Shown here one piece after another: positions 1 through 5,352 of a stretch of 5,352 nt of DNA. A program made the translations under genes and the position numbers. The DNA is from Carnobacterium_A sp036639135. Its GTDB lineage: Bacteria > Bacillota > Bacilli > Lactobacillales > Carnobacteriaceae. The stretch lies in assembly GCA_036639135.1 (NCBI GenBank), contig JAVWJE010000105.1, forward strand, positions 1-5,352, in the 5' to 3' direction. Every line of letters starts with the position of its first letter. Within the stretch, counting starts at the first letter, position 1. The notes beneath the pieces are model-generated. The model searched no databases, had not been told where the DNA came from, and worked only from the letters and a program-made list of their open reading frames with translations.

Positions 1-1
1 G

Positions 2-709
2 GATATGACCGTTCGTCGAGACTTAGATGAATTAGCGAGCAGCGGGAAAATCATCCGACTGCATGGGGGAGCACAGAGTGTTAAGAGCGGAATCATTTAT
101 GAAGCTTCTCATATTGAAAAGCGCGAACTTCATATCGATGAAAAAAGAAACATAGCTCAAATGGCAGCTGCTGAAATTCAAGATGGTGAAACAATTTTTA
201 TTGGACCTGGTACAACTTTAGAATTATTAGCAAGCTATATAAATGTGAATTATTTAAGAGTAGTTACTAATAGTCTGCCAGTATTCGAAAACTTTCAAAA
301 AGAAAAGCCTCAAATTGAACTGGTTTTAACTGGAGGAACTTTTCGACAACGTTCTGGAGCCTTTATAGGAGGATTAACAAACGAAACAATTGAAAAATTA
401 AAATTTAACAGAGCTTTTGTTGGGGTCAATGGGATAAGAAATGAAAGCGTAATGACTGCGGATACAGAAGAAGGGCAAACACNNNNNNNNNNAAAGGTAG
501 CTCTAAATAATGCACGAGTTAAATATATACTGACTGATTATCACAAATTAAATAAAGATGACTTTTATCAGTTTTATAGCTTATATGATATCGATTGCTT
601 AATCACAAATCATGAAGTAACAGATGAAATTTTGGCACATTATCAACAATATACTAAAGTAAAAGTAACAGACAGCAAAAATAACAACGAACAAAAAAAC
701 AGCAACTAG
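2..709 (+). CDS. lacR: Lactose operon repressor LacR, DeoR family (5' end missing)
   Basis: DNA-binding repressor of the lac (tagatose-6-phosphate) operon. The gene enters the window already in frame: base 2 opens a GAT codon followed by MTVRRDL, the recognition helix of the DeoR-type helix-turn-helix, ending in the family signature RLHGGA. The ATG at 5 is therefore internal, and about 30 N-terminal residues (start and first helices) lie upstream. Counting from that Met, the sensor domain shows GPGTT (67-71), TNSLP (88-92) and LTGG (108-111), the usual sugar-phosphate pocket elements of DeoR C-terminal domains, followed by the LTDYHKLNKDDF segment near 176-187. The frame stays open across a 10-N gap (483-492). 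The C-terminus is a polar Asn/Lys-rich tail. The stop lies only 16 bases before lacA, so lacR is probably co-transcribed with its targets. In Lactococcus LacR the inducer is tagatose-6-phosphate; the same is inferred here from the neighbours. Another DeoR sugar repressor is possible but less likely. Confidence 0.9.
   Translation, partial: DMTVRRDLDELASSGKIIRLHGGAQSVKSGIIYEASHIEKRELHIDEKRNIAQMAAAEIQDGETIFIGPGTTLELLASYINVNYLRVVTNSLPVFENFQKEKPQIELVLTGGTFRQRSGAFIGGLTNETIEKLKFNRAFVGVNGIRNESVMTADTEEGQTXXXXKVALNNARVKYILTDYHKLNKDDFYQFYSLYDIDCLITNHEVTDEILAHYQQYTKVKVTDSKNNNEQKNSN
483..492. other. Run of 10 Ns (assembly gap) inside lacR
   Basis: Ten consecutive undetermined bases interrupt lacR. The frame is open on both sides in the same phase if the true length is 1 modulo 3. 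The flanks read ...GQT, then C.., and resume at KVALNNA. LacR relatives, as I recall them, have T-Q-x-x-A-L-x-N here. ACA CAA AAG GTA would restore that motif with a single base in place of the ten Ns. The run is probably a placeholder of arbitrary length, and the real protein is probably three residues shorter than a literal translation. Confidence 0.95.
632..660 (+). promoter_or_regulatory. Possible weak promoter inside the 3' end of lacR
   Basis: TTGGCA (632-637, five of six matches to TTGACA) is followed after 17 bases by TAAAGT (655-660, four of six matches to TATAAT). It lies within lacR coding sequence about 65 bases before the lacA start. If active it would let lacABCD be transcribed apart from lacR. 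In an AT-rich genome such a match is easily found by chance, there is no extended -10 TG, and no clear operator overlaps it, so support is weak. Confidence 0.2.
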
Positions 710-725
710 CAAAGGGGATTGTACA

Positions 726-1154
726 ATGAAAATCGCATTAGGTTCAGATAAAAAAGGATTTGAGTTAAAAGAAACTATAAAGAAATACCTACAGGATAAA
801 GGTCATAGTATTTTAGATGTAACAGAAGAACCGGCTGAAGATTTCGTAGATTCATCAACAGCAGTTTCAAAAGTTGTTTTAGAGGGAAGGGCAGATCGTG
901 GTTTAATGTTTGATGAATATGGCGCAGGCTCATTTATGGCAAGTAATAAAATAAAAGGAATGATCACTGCCAATGTGACAGAAGAAAGAACAGCACATAT
1001 GACAACAGAACATAACGGAGCAAAAGCAATAGCTATTGGCTCAGGAATTGTTGGTCCAGCTTTAGCTAAAAGTATCGTTGATTCATATTTGGATATTGAA
1101 TATGCTGGTGGTCGTCATCAAGTCCGAGTAGATATGCTTGAAAAAATGATTTAA
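726..1154 (+). CDS. lacA: Galactose-6-phosphate isomerase subunit LacA
   Basis: One of two paralogous subunits of the cytoplasmic isomerase that converts D-galactose-6-phosphate to D-tagatose-6-phosphate, the first step of the tagatose-6-phosphate pathway. It belongs to the RpiB/LacA/LacB family, and its 142 residues equal the length I recall for known LacA proteins. The N-terminus (MKIALGSDKKGFELK) is a Rossmann-like start with Asp8. The usual RpiB catalytic Cys in the CGTG loop is absent: here the loop reads FDEYGAGSFMASNK (62-75). LacA does retain His96-Asn97 (TEHNG) and Arg130/Arg134 (GGRHQVRVDML), the residues expected to bind the sugar phosphate and open the ring in the shared LacA/LacB site. 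The active site is thus split, with LacB supplying the Cys. The start is set by AAAGGGG (711-717), eight bases before the ATG. It lies 16 bases after lacR and 42 before lacB. Confidence 0.96.
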   Translation: MKIALGSDKKGFELKETIKKYLQDKGHSILDVTEEPAEDFVDSSTAVSKVVLEGRADRGLMFDEYGAGSFMASNKIKGMITANVTEERTAHMTTEHNGAKAIAIGSGIVGPALAKSIVDSYLDIEYAGGRHQVRVDMLEKMI

Positions 1155-1196
1155 TAAGGTGCAGAATTTAAAAATTAAACTAGGAGGAATTAACTT

Positions 1197-1715
1197 ATGA
1201 TTATTGCAATTGGTAACGATCATATCGTAACAGATGTAAAAATTAATATTTCTAACTTTCTAAAAGAACAAGGTCATGAGGTTATTGATGTTGGAGCTTA
1301 TGATACGAGTCGTACACATTATCCGATCTACGGTAAAAGAGTTGGGGAATTGGTAAGTGACGGAAAAGCAGATAGAGGAATTGTTTTATGCGGAACAGGT
1401 GTTGGAATTACAGTAGCAGCTAATAAAAATGACGGTGTTCGTGCTGCATTAGTTAGTAATGCAGCAATTACTCGATACATGAAAGAAGAATTAGATATCA
1501 ACGTTATTGGCTTCGGTGGAACAACGGTTGGGAAATTTTTAGCGGAAGATATTGTTTCCGTTTTCTTGAATACGGAGTATAAGGAAACACCTGAAAATAA
1601 AAAAATAATCGAAAAAATTAATGCAATTGCACCTAAAAATCCTGAACAACACGACAATTCGGATTTCTTTAAAAAAGAACTTGATTTGTGGGATGAAGGA
1701 TACTACCACGATTAA
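1197..1715 (+). CDS. lacB: Galactose-6-phosphate isomerase subunit LacB
   Basis: Second subunit of galactose-6-phosphate isomerase, acting with LacA in the cytoplasm. The protein has 172 residues, close to the 171 usual for LacB. It starts MIIAIGNDHIVTD with the Asp8-His9 pair of the RpiB fold. It carries Cys65 in LCGTGVGITVAANK (64-77), the catalytic loop that LacA lacks, including Thr67 of the phosphate/sugar-binding GTG turn. In turn it lacks the His-Asn pair found at residues 96-97 of LacA, having a KEELDINVIGFGG stretch there, which supports a composite active site made from both subunits. The C-terminal extension past about residue 130, ending LDLWDEGYYHD, is typical of LacB and separates it from ordinary ribose-5-phosphate isomerase B. 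A strong AGGAGG at 1182-1187 lies nine bases before the ATG. It follows lacA by 42 bases and precedes lacC by 18. Confidence 0.97.
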   Translation: MIIAIGNDHIVTDVKINISNFLKEQGHEVIDVGAYDTSRTHYPIYGKRVGELVSDGKADRGIVLCGTGVGITVAANKNDGVRAALVSNAAITRYMKEELDINVIGFGGTTVGKFLAEDIVSVFLNTEYKETPENKKIIEKINAIAPKNPEQHDNSDFFKKELDLWDEGYYHD

Positions 1716-1733
1716 CTTAAAGGAGTTGTATTT

Positions 1734-2681
1734 ATGGTGAAATCAATTTTAGCAATTACAATGAATCCATCGGTAGATATTTCTTATCCATTAGGATCCC
1801 TACAATTAAATGCAGTCAATCGAGTAGAAGACGTGAGTAAAACTGCTGGAGGAAAAGGATTGAATGTTGCTCGAGTACTGTATCAGTTAGGTTCTCCAGT
1901 AATTGCTTCGGGCGTTCTGGGCGGAACTATTGGGAACTTTATTGAAAAACAATTGGATGAGACCGGAATAAGCCATGATTTTATGACCATCAATCAAGAA
2001 TCGCGCAATTGCATCGCTATTTTGCATGATAATATGCAGCAGACAGAAATATTAGAGCAAGGACCGCTTTTAACTGACCAAAATGAAGTCGATTTTCTAG
2101 CGCATTTTGAAAAACAATTAGAAACCGCAGCTGTGGTGACTATTTCAGGAAGCTTACCTGAAGGTCTGAGTAAGCAATTATATGCTGAAATGGTTAGAAT
2201 CGCTTCAACTAAGGATATTCCAGTTTTGCTTGATAGTTCGGGTGAATCGTTAAGAGCCAGCTTAACTGGAAATAATAAGCCGTTTTTGATTAAACCTAAT
2301 CAAGAAGAAATTGCACAGTTAATTCAAGAACCCATAACGGATTTAACAAAACTACAACAAATTTTAACGGATAATCCGCTATTTAAAGACATCGAGTGGA
2401 TTGTTGTTTCTTTAGGAGCGGATGGCGCTTTGGTTAAACATAGAGACCAATACTTCCGTTTAACGATTCCTAAAATTGACGTTGTTAACCCAGTAGGTTC
2501 AGGAGATTCAACAGTTGCTGGATTAGCTAGCGCAATAGCAAAAAAAGATGATAATATCAAAATAATGACAACAGGTATGACAACGGGCATGCTGAATACA
2601 ATAGAAAGACAAACTGGGTTTGTCAATACAGATTTATTTGCTGAATATTATGGAAAAGTAATGATAAAAAAATTAAATTAA
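1734..2681 (+). CDS. lacC: Tagatose-6-phosphate kinase LacC (PfkB family)
   Basis: ATP-dependent cytoplasmic kinase that phosphorylates D-tagatose-6-phosphate at C1 to give D-tagatose-1,6-bisphosphate. The 315-residue length fits the 1-phosphofructokinase/LacC branch of the PfkB ribokinase superfamily. Visible family elements are the N-terminal LAITMNPSVDISY strand (6-18), PfkB signature 1 AGGKGLNVARVLYQLG (38-53), the SGSLPEG motif (138-144), the KPNQEE motif (187-192), and signature 2 with the anion hole and catalytic base, NPVGSGDST (252-260; Asp258 is the expected base). Sequence alone does not exclude activity on fructose-1-phosphate, but its place between lacB and lacD makes tagatose-6-phosphate the natural substrate. 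The start is set by AAAGGAG (1719-1725), eight bases before the ATG and 18 bases after lacB. The stop lies just before the lacD ribosome binding site. All key residues are present. Confidence 0.95.
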   Translation: MVKSILAITMNPSVDISYPLGSLQLNAVNRVEDVSKTAGGKGLNVARVLYQLGSPVIASGVLGGTIGNFIEKQLDETGISHDFMTINQESRNCIAILHDNMQQTEILEQGPLLTDQNEVDFLAHFEKQLETAAVVTISGSLPEGLSKQLYAEMVRIASTKDIPVLLDSSGESLRASLTGNNKPFLIKPNQEEIAQLIQEPITDLTKLQQILTDNPLFKDIEWIVVSLGADGALVKHRDQYFRLTIPKIDVVNPVGSGDSTVAGLASAIAKKDDNIKIMTTGMTTGMLNTIERQTGFVNTDLFAEYYGKVMIKKLN

Positions 2682-2685
2682 AGGA
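2680..2685 (+). promoter_or_regulatory. lacD ribosome binding site, deciding the start codon
   Basis: AAAGGA overlaps the last two bases of the lacC stop codon and lies 11 bases before the ATG at 2697. A second in-frame ATG at 2685 overlaps this purine run and has no Shine-Dalgarno of its own, since the upstream bases are AAATTAAATTA. The site therefore selects 2697, which also gives the family's usual protein length of 326 residues. Confidence 0.75.
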
Positions 2686-2696
2686 TGCGAAAACTC

Positions 2697-3677
2697 ATGA
2701 CGCCGAACAAACTAGCAAATTTAAAAAAACTATCAAATGAAAGCGGTGTAATAGCTGCATTGGCGATAGACCAACGTGGTTCATTGAAAAAAATGTTAGC
2801 TTCAGCAGCAAATAAACCAGCCAATGAAGAGGATATTGTCGAATTTAAGAAAGTGATTTCTTCTGAATTAACACCATTTTCTACTTCGATCTTACTAGAT
2901 CCAGAATATGGCTTACCTGCTTCAAAATTACGTGCTGATGGTACAGGATTATTAGTTGCGTATGAAAAAACAGGATATGACGCAACAGAACCTGGACGTT
3001 TACCTGATTTATTAGAAGAATGGTCTGTCCAACGTCTAAAAGAAGCCGGAGCAGATGCGATTAAGTTCTTACTGTATTACGATGTAGACGAAGATGAAAA
3101 AATTAATGACTATAAGCACGTTTACATGGAACGTCTTGGATCAGAGTGCGCAGCAGAGGATATTCCTTTCTTCTTAGAATTGCTTTCATATGATGCAACA
3201 AATGATGATATTAAAAGTGCAGAGTATGCTAAAGTAAAACCTCATAAAGTTAATGAAATGATGAAAGAATTTTCTAAACCACGTTACAAAGTCGATGTGT
3301 TAAAAGTTGAGATACCAGTAAATATGGATTATGTTGAAGGATACAATTCGAATAATGCAGCTGTTTATACCAGAGACGAAGCAAAGAAATACTTTGTTGA
3401 ACAAAGCGAAGCAACACAGTTACCATTTATCTTCTTAAGTGCAGGCGTATCAGCTAAAATGTTTCAAGATACATTGAGACTTGCATATGAAGCTGGTTCT
3501 CAATTCAATGGAGTTCTTTGCGGCCGTGCAACATGGCGCAACGGAATCGAATCGTTTGCTAAAGACGGTGAAAAAGCGGGTAAAGAATGGATGAATACAG
3601 TTGGGAAGAAAAATATAGAAGAATTAAATGCTGTATTAAACGAAACGGCTGTTTCATATTTTGATAAAATAAAATAA
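2697..3677 (+). CDS. lacD: Tagatose-1,6-bisphosphate aldolase LacD
   Basis: Class I (Schiff-base) cytoplasmic aldolase cleaving D-tagatose-1,6-bisphosphate into dihydroxyacetone phosphate and glyceraldehyde-3-phosphate, the last step of the pathway. From the ATG at 2697 the protein has 326 residues, the same as the staphylococcal LacD I recall. Starting at 2685 would add MRKL without a ribosome binding site. Family landmarks run in order: ALAIDQRGSLKKML (21-34), LLDPEYGLPAS (66-76), AYEKTGYD (88-95), AIKFLLYYDVDE (121-132; Lys123), FFLELLSYD (158-166; Glu161), VLKVEIPVNM (201-210; Lys203, the expected Schiff-base lysine), LSAGVS (247-252) and GVLCGRATW (272-280). These sit two residues before the Lys125, Glu163 and Lys205 described for longer LacD proteins, so the catalytic set looks complete. 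It ends the lacABCD block and is followed by a hairpin. Some streptococcal LacD copies have a second, regulatory role; nothing here indicates that. Confidence 0.97.
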   Translation: MTPNKLANLKKLSNESGVIAALAIDQRGSLKKMLASAANKPANEEDIVEFKKVISSELTPFSTSILLDPEYGLPASKLRADGTGLLVAYEKTGYDATEPGRLPDLLEEWSVQRLKEAGADAIKFLLYYDVDEDEKINDYKHVYMERLGSECAAEDIPFFLELLSYDATNDDIKSAEYAKVKPHKVNEMMKEFSKPRYKVDVLKVEIPVNMDYVEGYNSNNAAVYTRDEAKKYFVEQSEATQLPFIFLSAGVSAKMFQDTLRLAYEAGSQFNGVLCGRATWRNGIESFAKDGEKAGKEWMNTVGKKNIEELNAVLNETAVSYFDKIK

Positions 3678-3687
3678 ATTTAATAAC

Positions 3688-3738
3688 TGTTAAAAGACAC
3701 AATTAACTATGCTTTTTTTATAATTGTGTCTTTTAACA
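3688..3738 (+). terminator. Hairpin after lacD, probable terminator or attenuator
   Basis: Two perfectly complementary 18-base arms (3688-3705 and 3721-3738; TGTTAAAAGACACAATTA and its reverse complement) flank a 15-base loop containing seven Ts. The core stem GACACAATTA/TAATTGTGTC is preceded by AAAA and followed by TTTT, the A-tract/stem/T-tract layout of a bidirectional intrinsic terminator. It begins 11 bases after the lacD stop. The stem is AT-rich, the loop is long and the T-run is short, so termination may be partial, leaving some read-through into the next two genes. It could also protect the 3' end of the lacABCD mRNA. Confidence 0.75.
3694..3724 (+). promoter_or_regulatory. Possible promoter embedded in the post-lacD hairpin
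   Basis: A perfect TATAAT at 3719-3724 spans the loop/right-arm boundary of the hairpin. Nineteen bases upstream, in the left arm, is AAGACA (3694-3699; four of six matches to TTGACA). Transcription would start near 3731 and leave a leader of about 30 bases carrying the AGAGGTGA ribosome binding site (3751-3758) of the next gene. The -10 is good; the -35 is weak, its spacing is long and there is no TG extension. It is the best promoter candidate I find for the downstream gene pair. Confidence 0.35.
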
Positions 3739-3762
3739 TTATCTTTCTGGAGAGGTGAGTAA

Positions 3763-4437
3763 ATGGAGACGATTGATAAAATTTGTGATGAAAATAAACA
3801 ATACAAGATATATAATGTAACGGATCCTGAATTTAAAGTATTCGGAAATCTTCTTAGTGGGTATGATTTAACAGAGATTCAAAAATATGCAAAAGAAAAT
3901 ATAAAAATTCCTAAAGAAGGAAATATTTATAGACCTTCTAATGCTGAATTCGAAAACTTTGAAGTGATCAAAGAAATAGAATCAGATGTTTATGCCGGGC
4001 TTCCAATTGAAGCAGGTGAATGTGCAGGACAGAATTCTTCTTTTTCCGCTTTTGAATTTCATCAAGGCAGTGAAGTTAATATAGTTTTAACGGATATTAT
4101 TATGGTTTTAGGAAAACGCGAACAAATAATTGATGGTTATTTTAATGCTCAAGAAGACGCTGAGTTGTTCTTTGTTCCTGCAGGGAGTATAGTTGAGATG
4201 TATAGTACAACACTTCATTACAGCCCTTGCAAAGTCGATGAAAATGGGTTTGAAATAATTGTTATTCTAATTAAAGGATCAAACGAGTCTTTAAAAAGCA
4301 ACTTTAAAAGTAGAAATAACCAAGTTGTAAAAATGAATAAATTTCAAATGGTACATAAATCAAGAAAAGATAAAATAGAGCAAGGGATAAAAGTAGGATT
4401 ATCAGGTGAATTAATTAAGATTAACCCAATTTTATAA
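3763..4437 (+). CDS. DUF4867 family protein, cupin-like, function unknown
   Basis: A 224-residue soluble protein with no signal peptide or membrane segment. I recognise the pattern of the DUF4867 family of Firmicutes (about 210 residues): YKIYNVTDPEF (14-24), a GYDLTEI segment (33-39), IPKEGNIYRPS (49-59), the conserved FEFHQGSEVN (97-106), VLGKREQIIDG (115-125), ELFFVPAGSIVEMY (134-147) and TTLHYSPCKV (149-158). No biochemical function is known to me. The strand-rich middle with His100, Glu104, Glu145 and His152 is spaced somewhat like a cupin metal site (H-x3-E, then P-x-G, then E and H). This is an inference, not a domain hit. The start is supported by AGAGGTGA (3751-3758), four bases before the ATG. 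It sits behind the post-lacD hairpin and 18 bases before lacX, so a role linked to galactose or tagatose phosphates is plausible but unproven. The C-terminal 45 residues are Lys-rich and less family-like. Confidence 0.88.
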   Translation: METIDKICDENKQYKIYNVTDPEFKVFGNLLSGYDLTEIQKYAKENIKIPKEGNIYRPSNAEFENFEVIKEIESDVYAGLPIEAGECAGQNSSFSAFEFHQGSEVNIVLTDIIMVLGKREQIIDGYFNAQEDAELFFVPAGSIVEMYSTTLHYSPCKVDENGFEIIVILIKGSNESLKSNFKSRNNQVVKMNKFQMVHKSRKDKIEQGIKVGLSGELIKINPIL

Positions 4438-4455
4438 AATGATGGAGGAAAGCTA

Positions 4456-5334
4456 ATGCTGAAATTAGAAAATGACCAATTACTTGTTGAAGTAGCTGCA
4501 CAAGGAGCAGAGCTGCAAAAAATTTATCATAAAAAAGAAAAATTTGATTATCTTTGGGATGGAAATCCTGGTTTTTGGGGAAACCATGCACCGAATTTAT
4601 TTCCAATTATTGGTCGTTTAAATGAGTACAAATACAACAAAGATGGCCAAACTTACGAATTGCCGCAACATGGGTTTGCGAAAGATTTTGAATTTGAAGT
4701 AGCAGAATCTTCCGCTGCAAAAGCAGTGTTTGTGTTGAAACCAAATGAAGAAACACAAGCAATGTATCCATATGATTTTACTCTAACGATTACTTATAGT
4801 TTAGAAGGTCCTGAACTTAAGGTGGCTTATAAAGTGAAAAACCATTCCGCTGAAACAATGCCGTTTTCAATCGGAGGCCATCCTGCATTTAATATTCCAA
4901 TGAATTGCGAAGGAACTTACGATGACTGTACATTGACCATTGATCCTAAAAAAGAAGTCAGTTATTTCGAAAGTGATCCAGTTCCTTACCCAAGCGGTGA
5001 CAAGAAACCCTTTAAAGACATGGAAAACGGTATTTTAAAAATGAACCATGAAACATTCCGTGATGGACTGATCATTATAGATGAACCAAATCTTGAAACG
5101 GTTACGTTAGCGTCGCCTAACAATAAACACGGAGTCACAGTTGATGTTTCAGAGTTTCCTTATTTATGCTTATGGACTAAAGAACAAATGAATGCACCTT
5201 TTATTTGTATCGAACCATTCTATGGACTTCTAGATGTCACCGGAGAAGTTGGAACGCTTGAAGAAAAAGAAAACATTATCTTGTTAGAAGCAGACGAACA
5301 AAAAGATGTCGCCTTTACGATTGCAACATTCTAA
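4456..5334 (+). CDS. lacX: Aldose 1-epimerase family protein, LacX type
   Basis: Predicted cytoplasmic mutarotase that interconverts alpha and beta anomers of an aldose, or possibly of a hexose 6-phosphate. The 292-residue protein is a complete galactose-mutarotase fold of the short LacX branch, not the roughly 340-residue GalM branch. Family elements are LFPIIGRLNEY (48-58, Arg54), LPQHGFAKD (69-77, His72), IGGHPAFNIP (139-148, His142) and FICIEPFYGL (249-258, Glu253). His72, His142 and Glu253 match the acid/base His pair and Glu of GalM, so it should be active. In Lactococcus, lacX ends the lac operon, and the placement here is comparable, but with DUF4867 in place of lacFEG between lacD and lacX. 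The start is set by GGAGG (4444-4448), seven bases before the ATG, only 18 bases after the DUF4867 stop, implying one transcript for the pair. The symbol rests on homology and context; the true substrate is unknown. Confidence 0.9.
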   Translation: MLKLENDQLLVEVAAQGAELQKIYHKKEKFDYLWDGNPGFWGNHAPNLFPIIGRLNEYKYNKDGQTYELPQHGFAKDFEFEVAESSAAKAVFVLKPNEETQAMYPYDFTLTITYSLEGPELKVAYKVKNHSAETMPFSIGGHPAFNIPMNCEGTYDDCTLTIDPKKEVSYFESDPVPYPSGDKKPFKDMENGILKMNHETFRDGLIIIDEPNLETVTLASPNNKHGVTVDVSEFPYLCLWTKEQMNAPFICIEPFYGLLDVTGEVGTLEEKENIILLEADEQKDVAFTIATF

Positions 5335-5352
5335 GAATGAAATGAACCAAAA

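Noticed and set aside
1155..1196. The 42-base lacA-lacB gap as a regulatory element
   Set aside because: Only a trivial AATTT/AAATT repeat and a strong AGGAGG are present. There is no terminator, promoter or leader structure.
1328..1657. 109-codon open frame on the - strand inside lacB
   Set aside because: It is antisense to a clear lacB, resembles no family, and has no ribosome binding site that I can see. It is a shadow of the real gene.
2565..2588. Two 12-base near-identical tandem units in lacC (ATGACAACAGGT / ATGACAACGGGC) encoding MTTGMTTG
   Set aside because: The GMTTGMLN stretch aligns without insertion to the GMxxGMxN segment usual in LacC proteins, so it is not a recent duplication.
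2324..2626. 100-codon open frame on the - strand inside lacC
   Set aside because: It is antisense to well-conserved PfkB motifs. Its hydrophobic appearance follows from the complement of the real codons.
2685..2696. Upstream in-frame ATG for lacD at 2685
   Set aside because: It overlaps the purine run that serves as the ribosome binding site for 2697 and has none of its own. The four extra residues are not expected for the family.
4409..4438. TATAAA at 4433-4438 as a -10 for lacX
   Set aside because: No acceptable -35 lies 16 to 18 bases upstream, and transcription starting near 4445 would remove part of the lacX ribosome binding site.
4421..4606. 61-codon open frame on the - strand over the start of lacX
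   Set aside because: It is short, overlaps the conserved lacX N-terminus and its ribosome binding site, and has no family features.
5327..5339. Short palindrome CATTCTAAGAATG around the lacX stop codon
   Set aside because: Six-base arms with no real loop and no T-run afterwards. The window ends 13 bases later, so a terminator cannot be judged.

Overview
The window looks like chromosomal DNA of a low-GC Gram-positive bacterium, most likely a member of the Lactobacillales (Carnobacteriaceae/Enterococcaceae-like). The reasons are the AT-rich codon use, strong AGGAGG-type ribosome binding sites before every gene, and protein sequences that read like the lactic-acid-bacterial and staphylococcal Lac proteins. 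The genus is an inference; nothing in the window fixes it.

All seven genes lie on the + strand, and almost all of the sequence is coding. From left to right they are: the 3' part of a DeoR-family repressor (lacR, cut by the window edge and interrupted by a run of 10 Ns at 483-492); lacA and lacB (the two galactose-6-phosphate isomerase subunits); lacC (tagatose-6-phosphate kinase); lacD (tagatose-1,6-bisphosphate aldolase); an 85-bp intergenic region with an 18-bp perfect inverted repeat (3688-3738); a gene of the uncharacterised DUF4867 family (3763-4437); and a LacX-type aldose 1-epimerase (4456-5334). Gaps within lacR-lacA-lacB-lacC-lacD are 15 to 42 bases, so these genes look like one transcript. 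There is no stretch of 300 bases without a gene.

Together lacABCD form the complete tagatose-6-phosphate pathway: galactose-6-phosphate to tagatose-6-phosphate (LacAB), to tagatose-1,6-bisphosphate (LacC), to dihydroxyacetone phosphate plus glyceraldehyde-3-phosphate (LacD). LacR would repress the operon and be released by a pathway intermediate (tagatose-6-phosphate in the characterised Lactococcus system). The lactose/galactose PTS genes (lacF, lacE) and phospho-beta-galactosidase (lacG) that often follow lacD are not in the window. A DUF4867 gene and lacX stand there instead.

The least understood item is the DUF4867 protein, which has a cupin-like spacing of His/Glu residues and is paired with a sugar mutarotase behind a hairpin whose loop region carries a perfect TATAAT. 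The rest is a well-known catabolic operon. I see no mobile element, CRISPR array, RNA gene or phage-like sequence.
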